Origin: Chromera velia
Lineage: Eukaryota; Sar; Chromeraceae
NCBI GenBank assembly: GCA_018398765.1
Contig: JAHBMJ010000488.1
Span: 62,001-126,000 of the forward strand
Direction of reading: 5' to 3'
Length of the DNA stretch: 64,000 bases
Shown here: in pieces, positions 37,556-48,000 of the stretch
Position numbering within the stretch: position 1 is the stretch's first letter
Layout: the number at the start of each line of letters is the position of its first letter
Program-made: the position numbers and the translations under genes
The notes under the pieces: model-generated
The model's input: only the letters and a program-made list of their open reading frames with translations
Databases searched by the model: none
Told to the model about the DNA's origin: nothing

Positions 37556-39362
37556 ACAGTCTACGTACCTTGAAGACTGTGTCCTCATCAATCACTCCCA
37601 TCGAGTCAAATTCATTTGCCCTTCGCGCCAGCACAAACAGCCACGCGCCATCAACACTCGCTGCCACCGCGCTGACTTGACCGAGAGACTCTGCGGGAGG
37701 CAACCCGACAATTTCCCATGCCCCCCCTCCTGCAGACGCAGGCAAGGCGAATGGGACGAAGTCACGCGGTGGCGGCACGTCTTTGCTGTCCACTGACAGA
37801 CACACAGGCACATACCCCCACTCTTTGACAGTCTCTGGCGTTGAGGGAAAGTGGGGGTGGAACATCAAATACTGATTGCACATCTCCTCCCCCTTCGACA
37901 AGTCGGCCCCTACCGTTGTTGTGAAATTCCGCTCTCTTGTGTCGTACTCACAGTGCAACTGAATCATATCCCCGGCCCTCAACTGAACGCCCTTTGCTGC
38001 TCCCTCATTTATCTGATTGAAAATTTGCGGCTCTTGCACGCTTCTGTCCAGTACTGGACCCGTGTCAAGGCCGTCTCGAAAAACGTGAGTGCGCCACCGT
38101 CGTCCAATCTCGTGGCCGTGATTTCGGTACGCGAAGATCGAGACGTCTCTCGACAACACACACGTGTCAGTGGCCTCCGTCATCTCCTTGCCAGGGGGGA
38201 GCCGGAAGGTGTAGTTCAATAACATTTGAATGGCTATGCCCGCAAGGGGGGGAGGCTCAAGCCCTGCAGGCGGGGGGGGTGCAATCTCGCCTACAGCGAA
38301 TTCCAGCGCCTCGAGTGGGCGCGTGGAATGTTTCTTATGGTGTCTGTGAGGAGACGGGCCCTGGTGGGCGTCTCGCAGCGCCTCTGCGTATCCCCTCCAT
38401 CCGACAGGGATCTTCGGATCCAGGGGCACTGCTGAGACTTCGATGGCGGCTGTGACAAGCTCATTGTTTTGCACAACGGCTTCAGGGACCTCAAAGTGGA
38501 TGTTCAGAATCAGGGACAAGGCGTCTGTGCCAGGGCCCACAAAGAGCCCCAGACCGTGGGGGAAGGCAAAGGGAAGGGCCACGTCATTGCCTGTACGGGC
38601 CCAGGCAAAGACTTCTCCAACGGGTGAGAGCCTCGAGAAAGAGTGGTATTTGGCTTCACTGTCTGTGCTGAGGGATTTGTACACCACAAGGTGATGCACA
38701 TAGGTCATGTTGACGACAGGCAAGATGGACGTGACCAGTCTGGGCTCGTCGTAAACAAACGGACCGAAGAAAACCAAATTTTCGCCTTTTTTAGGTTTCA
38801 TAGGGTCCAGCTTCATCAGCCTCTTCTCATAAACTCGGGCGGACGGGGAGGGGGAGAAAGGGAAAGGGAGCGAGTCGGAATTTTCTGCTTCTTCTTTCGC
38901 AGAGGCGGGAGGGACAGCCGCTGGTGGCTGTATGGAAGCGTCTGCGGTGGCAGAGGTGGGGTCGATGTCAGAGTCCGTCTTCTCTGCTTCTGTTGACGAT
39001 GGGCGAGGAGGAGGATCAACCGGCATCTCCTTCTGTTTAGCTGCAGACGCTCTGACCTGCCCCCTGAGCTCAGGAGAGCCCGAAGCGCTTGCTGATGAAA
39101 GAAGAAATATGACAGAAATGAATACGAAGAGGAAGGCAAGAATTCCAGTGGTCCAGATCATGTATTGTCGGACTGTCTGGGAGTCTTCTGAGGGTTTGAC
39201 TTCAGTCTCATCAGTCAATTTTTGTCTCTCCCCCCCCTTCCTGCCTCTACCTGGGCTCTTCGGACGGCTTGGAGAGGCTCGGGGAGAGGGGTTGCTCCTC
39301 GGGGAGCTGGAGAGGTCAAAGTCGGAGTGCCGCATGGCCTCCTCGTCTCTGTCTCGCCACAT
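36269..39362 (-). CDS. PAM: Bifunctional peptidylglycine alpha-amidating monooxygenase (PHM-PAL)
   Basis: The enzyme turns Gly-extended peptides into C-terminal amides: copper-dependent hydroxylation (PHM), then cleavage to amide plus glyoxylate (PAL). It works in the secretory lumen. Two exons, 39362-37569 and 37042-36269, join in phase 0 to about 855 aa. A Ser/Pro/Arg-rich cytosolic-looking N-terminus precedes one membrane span (MIWTTGILAFLFVFISVIFL), so it is a type II protein with luminal catalytic domains. PHM copper ligands are visible: the HH of YVHHLVVY, the His of LNIHF, HGH in RNHGHEIG, and Met in EEMCNQYLMFHP. PAL shows TPHGL, APTDVAEDS, FISDGYGNSRV, VHGVAFD, VADRENGRIQVF and WPHDI, i.e. 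the three zinc His and the catalytic-type Tyr/Arg regions. Compared with animal PAL, DGYCNSR is DGYGNSR (a disulfide Cys is missing) and MPHD is WPHD. The ATG at 39362 directly follows a TGCAG, so an upstream non-coding exon is possible. Confidence 0.88.
37436..37577 (-). repeat. 30-bp duplication spanning a 5' splice site (PAM)
   Basis: Identical 30-bp copies at 37436-37465 and 37548-37577 each contain the exon end and donor CTTCAAG|GTACGTAG. A (CA)n tract and unique sequence lie between them. The exon-side copy (donor after 37569) keeps the frame into exon 2. The second donor would add 112 bases and shift the frame. Confidence 0.75.
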
Positions 39363-39878
39363 CTGCACGCTCTGTGTGGTTTCAGGAAATTCAGTCAGGA
39401 GGGATGGTCAATTAACAGACGTGTGAAGGGATAATCGTTTTGTTTTTGGAAAAACCCGGATTTCCGTAACTGACTCCAAGAGAATTCAACAGAGACGCCT
39501 TGAATTTGTTGCCGTGAAAGAATTTCGCGGGTCTGACCTTCGTCAGCTATAGGTCGTCCGCGCGGAGCTTTGCGTGCGTCAGTCGTACGCGTGGCGACCG
39601 CAAAGTATGGTGGTCCCGGAAAGGCTTGGCCGTGGCCCCGGAAAGCGACTCAGATACTTTTAGGCATAATGATCGAAGTCCAAACACTGACTTACATTCA
39701 GAGGGTATAAGCAAAGTCCCTCGTACAAGGCGTACATGGTAGGAGCCCCTGGATTTGAAAGCTACAGATGTTTGAGCGCAAAATTTCTGGAGAAATTCGT
39801 GCGCTTGTTTAAGACGGCCGCCCTCCGACCTTCGGTTTGTGTGTCCGTCTCCTCTCTGAGTTCTCCTTCTGATCGATC
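39363..39878. promoter_or_regulatory. Divergent promoter region PAM / TTC4
   Basis: Only about 0.5 kb separates the two opposite start codons, so both promoters, or a shared one, should lie here. No TATA box or other named motif is clear. Confidence 0.45.
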
Positions 39879-40996
39879 ATGGAGAACCTTCAGACAACTC
39901 TGGCACCCAAGGCGGAGATCACCACTGGGGTGTCAGAACTGGATGACTTCTTTGACTTTGACCTGACAGAAGAGCAGCTTGCAAAGCTCAATGAGAAGTA
40001 TGGGGACAAGGAACACCCTCTGTTCATGGATGAGCTTCCAAGTCAGTCAGCCGTGTGTGTACCCTGTCAGATCATGTGATCGAGCTACCCTCTCACACAC
40101 CCTGCTCTGATCCCGTGCAGCAAACCTGGAGGATTACCCTGAGCTGGAAGCGCTACAGCAGCTCATCTACGCAGAGGGGGAGACGCCTGACTCTATTGCA
40201 GCGAACTTCAAGGTCGGTTAGCCGTCTCCTTTAATCGGCTTTTCTGTCATGCCATTTAGCGGACCGACGACATGGTATCCCTCCCTGCGTGCAGCAACAC
40301 GGCAATGAATTTGTGAAAGAGGGCCCCAAGAAGTACCGAGAAGCGCTTCACTGCTACACACAAGCGCTGGACCAACCAACAACGGATACAAAGTTGAGAT
40401 CGGTTCTGCACTCCAACCGCGCACATGTCCGTCTCCACCTGAAGAACTATCCGGGTGCTGTTGATGACGCACGCCACGCGATTCGGTCAGATGTGTCAAA
40501 TGTGAAAGCCTACTGGCGGGGTGCGAAGGCGAGTACGGAACTCGGACTCTACAAGCAGGTCATTGGATTTTGTGACGCTGGGTTGAAACAGGATGGAGAG
40601 AACGCAGAACTGAAGAAGCTCAAAGCCCAGGCGGCCGAGAGGTTGGAGGAGGCAGAGGTGCAGAAGGAGAAGGTGGCACAAGCAGAGAAGGTTGAGGAGA
40701 AAAAGGTGGGCTGAGTGAATCCGCAGGGCGGCATCCAGCTCACTAGGCTTCATCCTTCCTTCAGATTGAATGAATTAAAGGCTGGAAGAAAAAGGCAATG
40801 AAAAACCGGTCGGGCGAAAGCACTTCAATCAGGCCTCGTCCAATTCACAGAGGACGGAGCGTCTTTCTCTCTTTTGCCCTCGGCACTGTTCGGCGGTGTT
40901 TCGTCTTGTTGTGTCCCAGGTGGTCGTGGGACTGGTGCTGCCTGCTTTCTCTTGCTTTTGTGTTTGTCCTTCGGTTTCTGCTCGTGTGTGTGTGAG

Positions 40997-41058
<62 letters not shown>

Positions 41059-42261
41059 TGTACTTTTGGAGCTCCCGTCGGCATGACGCATGCATCGGTC
41101 TCTTCGCACGCAGAAGGAAACCACTCAGGAGAAGGTTGCTCGGACATTTAAAGAAAGAGGTGGGTGATAGAAAGGAGAAAACACATTGTCATGAGGGAGG
41201 GAGACGAAGCAGCAGCAGGCCTAGAAAGCAGTGAGAGGCGCGTAGTCTGTTTATGGAGAATTGCGTGGATGGATGGGTGAGAGGGTGACAAAGATAAAAA
41301 CAGGGGCAGAAAGACCTTTTTTTCCCCTTCTGCTTCACTGGTTTTTGGACTTATGCATGCAAGCACGATGGTAAAGCCTCCTCTGTAGAGATCAAACCAT
41401 CTCAGCGTCATGTCAAGAGTGAAAATATGGCTCAAAGTCATGTCATTTTTCACAGCCGTGGATGGTGAGAGAAAGTCGCCCTGCTGCTGTATGACTTTGG
41501 GAACACAGATTCCTCACACCAACACATTCCATCCTCCCTCTCTGCAGGCATCCAGGTCGAGGCCCCCCTGTATGACATGGGAGCACGGTACTCTGGGAAG
41601 GCGTCTGTTGACCTGATGGGCAGGTTGAAGATGCCCGTGGCGTTTCTGTACGATGAGAGTCTGCAGTCGGACTTCATAGAGGAGTTTGGAGAGGAGGATC
41701 TGATTGAGGAACACCTGCAGGTAGGTGCGTTGGGGGGTGCATGCATGATGTTCTGTTTAGGTTTCCCGCCTTTTCTCAGGAGGGACGGGAGTCACACAGC
41801 CCGTCTTTTTGGTGCAACAAGGGGTGACCGTGTGACGGCAGACGATTCTACTCCTCTGCTTTTGTGAGTATCAAACATTCTCCCTCTGCATGCAGACCAT
41901 GTTCCCTGGTGACAGATTTGTTGAGTGGGACTCCGAGAAGAAATACGTCTGGGACAAATTGGCTGTTTACTTCGAACCGGGGGGGCCTGAGACGGGTCTG
42001 ATGGTGCGGGTGTCTCGAGACTGGAGTCTCAAACAAGTGCTCTTCAAAAGAAAGAGGACGGCACACATTCCTGTCTTCCACATTCTGGTCAGTCAACCAG
42101 GCAGTCAGTGAGAAGACAGGAAGTCATTGAATGGGAAGTCATTCAATGAACACTAAAGTGAGCTCCCGTGATCCCAGTGACTTGCTTCTCAGGTGGAGTA
42201 CTTCCCCTACCTGAGGCTCTCGTCTGATTTCTTCTCTTCCCTCAAGCAATTACGTGTCTGA
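39879..42261 (+). CDS. TTC4: TTC4/Cns1-type Hsp90 co-chaperone
   Basis: A TPR protein that binds the EEVD tails of Hsp90/Hsp70 in cytosol or nucleus. Seven exons: 39879-40041, 40121-40212, 40295-40705, 41114-41159, 41548-41720, 41896-42087 and 42193-42261, giving 381 aa, close to human TTC4 (about 387). All junctions are GT-AG with agreeing phases. The N-terminus has the family's acidic lead and HPLFMDELP. Residues ~86-200 hold TPRs (QHGNEFVKEGPKKYREALHCY, VLHSNRAHVRLHLKNYPGAV, NVKAYWRGAKASTELGLY) with the N...N...K/R carboxylate-clamp pattern. A charged helix follows. The C-terminal 'wheel' domain is present (GARYSGKASVDLMGRLKMPV, VFHIL, YFPYLRLSSDFFSSL). The gene is intact. It converges with the DGAT2-family gene. 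Confidence 0.93.
40983..41055 (+). repeat. (TG)n microsatellite in TTC4 intron
   Basis: A long TG run within the intron between exons 3 and 4, about 60 bases before the acceptor. Confidence 0.9.
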
Positions 42262-43184
42262 GCGGTTTTTTACCAAACTGTGTGTAAGTCTCCTTCTGTT
42301 TAATTGTGTCTCTCCCAGCTGACTTGCATCTTCTCCCTGCCCACTCGCCTTCCATTAAATTACTCATGCAGGCAAAAGATGTTTTGTTCTCTCTTTCTTG
42401 TTGCAGGTAGAAAATTCACCAGCACACAGAGCCTTTTTGGAAGCAAATCACTGCGAAGACGCAATAAGAAAGAAATAAAAGAATTGATCGTTCACAAATT
42501 CAGCGCGCTTGCAACAACTTAAAAAGAGATGCGCATAAAAAGTCATATTGTGTGCAAGTTGTAGGTATATGTTTATGACAGAAATATGAATTTTTATATT
42601 ATTTTTCTTTTCAATTTTTCATTAGCTAGTGAAAGTTTATTGGACTAAATCACTACATCTATTATTTTTCTACCATTTAGCAACTTTTCTAAAATTATCC
42701 TAATCTTTTAGCCTAATCTTATGGAACGGCCCCGTGTTGAATTGAAATCTAGATTGAAATTTGTGTGAAATTATAAATTTAGTACATACACAAAAATATG
42801 GATAAGATGAGGTTTATGTCAAAGCGACGGTCCCGCATGTGTACAAGTATAGGTTTACAAGATAAAATTCATCGAACGTAGCATTGAATACCTTACTTTA
42901 GAAAACAATTATCTACACATTCTATATATGTACAATTATGTTTTCTAGTATATTTTTTTTAGACATGTATAAATCAACTGCTTGTAAAAATATTTTCGTT
43001 GGGAAATGGTTTTGCTAGTGGTTTTACAATTGAAAGCTACCATTAATTAAAAACGATACAAACAGTTACTTTAATAGATAGCGTCTGACAAGTCACACGC
43101 GCGTATGACATGTCCAGGAGGCCGCCTGAGGCGGTCTACGCCGGTGTTTTCTCAGGGCCAGCCGATTGAATTCCAATTTCTAAA
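42262..43184. other. Convergent 3' region, AT-rich
   Basis: Contains the 3' ends of TTC4 and of the acyltransferase gene. From about 42540 to 43080 the DNA is strongly AT-rich without a coding signal. Confidence 0.5.
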
Positions 43185-44282
43185 TCAAATCACTTGAAGC
43201 TCTCTCGAACCGTATCCATACTCTCCTTTGAATGTGTCGAACGTCTCCGTGAGTCTCCTCATGAACTCTGCATGGCATGCCTCAATGAGCTCTTTGGGTG
43301 GCTCCGCTTCTTTCCCCTTACCTCTCCACTTGTCGATGTCAACACCCTCAGCATCCTTCCCCTTCTTCTTGATCCATTCGCGTGCAAATGTAGCGGCATC
43401 CAGAGGGTCCCCAAAGACCACATTCTGGGCAACTTTCTGGCTGTGGATGGGGGACCAGCTGCCCCAAGAGAGGGTGAAGCACATGCGTAGATTCTTCACA
43501 ATCCACGTTCGTAGACCGAGAAGAAAAGTAGTGGTCTCGAAGCAATCGTTCTGACCAAACACGTATTGGGGAATGACTTTGGCCTGAAATTTCAGAGCCA
43601 GTCTGATGAAACCTGTTCTGCGCTTCAGGTACACCGTCTCTTTCCCTTTATGAGTCAACACCTGTTCCATCTCTCCCCCCGGGATCAATTGGATCGAGAA
43701 CCCCTTCCTCAAACAAAACTCCGCTGTATCCCTCGACGCATCCACACAATGGGTGAACAGTGCAACCTCTCGCAAAAAGGGAACGCGAAAGAGAACGGAA
43801 GCCGCAAGAGACCGCCAGGGACCAAGGAACGGCAGTGCACGGTAAAGCAGCCCATCAACCAGCAGACGGTAATTGCACTCCACCCCGTGAGGAAAGGAGG
43901 CAATGATCCATTGCTGTTTTTGGATCTCCCTCCTCTCTTCTTCCGACGCCTTGTGGAACGTTTCTGCAAGATTCCACAGCCCGTCTGTGAGTGTCACCGT
44001 GAGGGGGAAGAATCGCCTTCCCAGTCCGATGAAATAGAAGTTCTCTGTGAACTCTCGCCAAGGTGCACCCTCCTTTGTCGAGTCTGCGTACGCACACGTG
44101 GCTGCAATATACAGCAGCACCAACAAAAATGCATACAGACGAAAGCTAGAAAACGCCAAGCACAGACTACCAAAAATCGCAACGTGGATGGTGCAGTAGA
44201 AGACGATCAACCAGATATCCAATACGATCCGCTCGAAGAGTTTCAGAGGCTTCGAGCACTCAATAACCGTTTTTCCAGGCAT
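43185..44282 (-). CDS. DGAT2-family acyl-CoA:acylglycerol acyltransferase
   Basis: Probable acyl-CoA:diacylglycerol (or monoacylglycerol/wax) acyltransferase, an ER-membrane enzyme of storage-lipid synthesis. Single exon, 365 aa, starting at the ATG at 44282 (the frame upstream opens only at TTG). Length fits DGAT2 (about 330-390). Two hydrophobic segments lie near the N-terminus (residues ~25-70). Family blocks are seen in order: IIASFPHGVECNYR (HPHG site), LIPGGEMEQV (PGG block), YLKRRTGFIRLALKF (RxGFxxLAL block), VIPQYVFGQND and NVVFGDPLD. The usual HPHG is FPHG here: the first His is replaced by Phe while the second His is kept. The acceptor substrate cannot be told from sequence. It lacks introns, unlike its neighbours. 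Confidence 0.88.
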   Translation of the reverse strand: MPGKTVIECSKPLKLFERIVLDIWLIVFYCTIHVAIFGSLCLAFSSFRLYAFLLVLLYIAATCAYADSTKEGAPWREFTENFYFIGLGRRFFPLTVTLTDGLWNLAETFHKASEEERREIQKQQWIIASFPHGVECNYRLLVDGLLYRALPFLGPWRSLAASVLFRVPFLREVALFTHCVDASRDTAEFCLRKGFSIQLIPGGEMEQVLTHKGKETVYLKRRTGFIRLALKFQAKVIPQYVFGQNDCFETTTFLLGLRTWIVKNLRMCFTLSWGSWSPIHSQKVAQNVVFGDPLDAATFAREWIKKKGKDAEGVDIDKWRGKGKEAEPPKELIEACHAEFMRRLTETFDTFKGEYGYGSRELQVI

Positions 44283-45035
44283 TCTTTCAATCAAATGGCC
44301 TTCAATCAAGATAATGTTAATGAAACGACCGAGTAACCCCCTTTCTCAGAGAGCACGGTTTCCCCTTTTTACATGAAAACTTTTCGAGGAGACGAGACGG
44401 CTTATAGAGTGTCAACAAAAAACCTTCGGACTGCTGAATCTTCCGGACAAACTTCTGTCAACGCGCACACTAGTCGTCACTCTACTCCCAAGTTGATTAG
44501 GTAAGGAAACGCTGTTCGGCTTCTGAAATGCTATCACTTTCTGCTGTCAGAGGAAAGTCACGGACTGGAAAGTTTGAGAGGGAAGATCCGATTCAAGATT
44601 GAGACGGGACTCCATCCTCAGTCTGCTGACTCGATCGATCAGTGCGAAATTGCGCGAATCATTGCGAGCCGCCCCCGGAAAGCGAAAACACCAGAAAATG
44701 GCCCCGCAAATTAAATTTCTGAGGCACTTTTCAGGAACAGATCGATCGCGACCCTGCCGCGAACAACAACCTCAAAGTCAGATCTACTAGCTCCACACAG
44801 CTAGCCAAAGTGTCAGACTGTTTTCCGAAACAAAGTGGTCTTTTCGCTCATGGAATTCAATTTGTCAGCCCCATTATCTGTGCACGACAAGCAGACAGCG
44901 TTGGCGTTCAGTAATTAAGTCTTTGTTTGGTCTTTGTTCTTTTACTGGCTTCTTTTTTCTTTTCCTGTGACGACGTCAACGCTTTCGGCTCCCTTCCTCC
45001 TCTTCGGGCAGTCTTGAAGCAATCCTCGAACAAGA
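44283..45035. promoter_or_regulatory. Divergent intergenic region DGAT2-like / coiled-coil gene
   Basis: About 0.75 kb between opposite start codons, likely containing both promoters. No specific motif recognised. Confidence 0.4.
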
Positions 45036-48000
45036 ATGAAGACAGCAGAAATCGGGCGAGCCCTCTGCACAGGGAACTTGCTTCCTGTTCGTAGAGCTAC
45101 TCTCGGGTGAGTTTCTTTCCCGTTGATCATACGCTTTGATCGATTTCTTCCCTTATTTTCTCTGGGTGTTGTGGGCTGGTATCCTTTTCAAGTGTGGCGT
45201 CTCTTCAACTTTTTTCGTCGCTTTCTTCGCTGCAATCTCACCCTGTTTCTTCCCCCTCTTCTTGACTGTTGTGCAGATACGCGGCTGCTCGGCTTGCGAG
45301 AGACGTAAGTTTCCTCCCTTCTGCCTTCTGTGCCTGCAACATCAGTTTTCTTTCAAGTGACCCACCGACATTTTCAGCTAAACCGACCTCCATCTGCAAG
45401 AGATGTCAGAGTTTTCTCTCCCCTTTCCGCAGTACAGCTCCTTTATTCCACACTTCACAACTGTGATCATTATGCACTTCCTGTACAACGTCATTTCTAA
45501 TCTTCGTTCGGGGCAAGAATGTGCCGATCTCCTCAGTTTCTTTGACTCTCTCCTCCCATCGAGTCTCAATGTGCGAGAAATCAGTGTCGACCCTCACCTC
45601 TTTGAGTGCTTGCACCTCCTCAATACTCCGCATCCTTCCTTCCTTTCTTTGTGCAGTTCTCCCAATGTCCTGCTGGCTGGCGTCCCGTCCAAGTGATCAC
45701 TCGGGGCTCTATCGGGGCGTCTGGGGGAGACGATCACAGAGAGCACTTCCAGTCCGCCTTCCTCGCCAGGGAGTCTCCCTTCGAGAGGGGGTACCAGATC
45801 AAGGCCGTACAGGCAGTCGGAAGCCCCAGGGGAGGCGGGAGCATGCACGCGACCGCCAACCTGACCCTCATGAAGACCTCCTCTGCCTCTGGGGCCTCTG
45901 CTACCGCCACTGCGACCACAGGAGGACACCCAGGCGAGCTCTCTGCCCAGATCCGGGGTATGCTGGACTCTCTTGAGCGCATCTCCCGTCTCTCTACTGG
46001 CCAGGTGCCCGCCACTGTGGAGCGTCTCTCTCAGACGGAGACGGCACTTCGCAGCGCTCTGAAGGAGAAAGGGGACCTTGTGGAGGTCGGTCTGTCTGTC
46101 TGTCTGTTTCATTGTTGCTGCTTTGTTCGTAAGCTTGTTTTTTGAAGTTTCAAGATGTCGATACTGAGGCAAGTGCAGAAGGGACGTGGAGAGCAGGTGC
46201 TTTTTGCTCTCGCATTGACTCGTTTGTCTGTTTTCCCTTTTTTTCCTTTCTGTCAGGAAGCTGTCCTGATTAGGAGTTCAGGTAATGTGTGGAGTCAGCG
46301 CCAAAAAAACGGCTCGCTTAATGATCTTGTCACTTCTTTCGTTTTTGTTTCCCATCGTTTTGCGTTTCCCTGACGTGTTTCCTTGCTTATTTTCTTTGCA
46401 GAGGCTGCACCACCTCGAGAAGAGCAGGAGGGAGCTGCACCACCAGGTGGAGGACCTGAAGGTGAAGCAGGCGCAGGCGCTGTCGAGGCTCCAGGAGGAG
46501 AGGGAGAGACTCGTGAAGGCCCAGAAGGATACCGTCACAAGGCTCCAGTCGGAATTCAACAAAGAGAGAAAGAACCTCGCAGAGAACCTCCAGGGAGTCG
46601 AGGAGGTGAGTGAGTCGGGGGAAAGGCTTTCGAGCTCTCTATGCGTGTGTGCACGTGTGTGTGAAACCACCTTTTTTGTTTGCGTCTCTTTCTCTTTCTT
46701 GTTTGGCCCATCCTTCTCTGTCGATTAGGAAGCCCTCTTGTCGGAACTTTCCCCTCGCTCTGTGGGTCTGGATGTCTGTGTGTGTGTACGTATATGGACA
46801 TGTAAGTGTATGTACATGTATATGTATGTGTGTGAGCATGTGCAGGCGTACGCATCCCAGGCCAAGACAGGACAGCGACTGCAGTCAGAGGTGACCGGGC
46901 TCAAGACGGCACTGCAGGTGTGCCTGCTGCTCTTTCTTTTTGTTCTCTTCTCTTCTATTTTCCTTCTCTTCTCTTCCTTTCTCTTCTCTTCTCTTCTCTT
47001 CCTTTCTCTTCTTCCTTCCTTCCTTCCTTCTTCGTTCGTTGCTTCCCATCTTCCTCCCCCCTCTCCTTCCTGCCTTCGTTTCTTCACATCGCCTTTCGTC
47101 ACATCTTTCTTGATTCCGTTCTGTTCTGTTTTTGCTTCCGATTCCATTGCGTTTGTCCTTCTGACTCCAGTCTGTGGTCTCTCTCGATTTTGTATCCTAG
47201 TCTGAGTGACGCGACTCAACTCAACCCCCTGATTGCAGAAGGAGGGCGAGGAGAAGAGGAAGTATGAGGACAAGGTGAAGGACCTGCAGAAGGTCGGTCT
47301 TTCTGTCTGTCTGTCGTGTGCGTGGGCCTTCTCATTCTCCTTTCCCTTCTTTGCGTTTTGATGTTCCGGTATGCATTCCGGTCCTTGGCCTGCCTGGCTG
47401 TCCTAGCTGTTCCTCCATTTACCGTCTCTATGCCGGGAGGGGAGAGAAGGAAGTGAGGGGGGGAGGGTGGAAGTATATGAAAGTCCGTCTCAGAGCGTTT
47501 TTCTACGCACCACCTTTGTCTCTCTATCCATCCTTCCTTGAGCTCCTTTTCCTTCTGTTTTTCTGCTTGACTGACTCGACGCATGGTTGCTGAATTGTCT
47601 GCACGGCTCCCTCCCTCCCCCTTGTTTCTTCCTTGCTTGTTGCTGTTGCAGCTCCTGAACGAGACCGTCATGGCCGGACAGAAGACTGCGGTGGAATGGA
47701 AGGCGGTGAGTGAGTCAGTCATTCAGTGCCCCCGCCCTCCACACACACACACACACACACACATACACACACACGAAGGGATGGATCTGTGTGTCATAAA
47801 AGCATCAGCAAAAAGCCTAGAAGGGAGGGACAGAGGAGCTTCGAGACCCGTCCTTTTGAGCGACAAGTGACTTTGCTGGGGGGATCTGTTTGACTCTGAC
47901 GTCCTCCGACCATGGATGTCTGAATGTTCTATCCCCTCCCTTGTTTTTCCCGTTTCAGAGAGAGACAAAGATTTTTTTTTCTCTCTTTCCATTCGAATGC

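Noticed and set aside
46257-46281. Possible exon of the coiled-coil gene ending before GTAATG
   Set aside because: Its length would shift the frame of the next well-supported exon.
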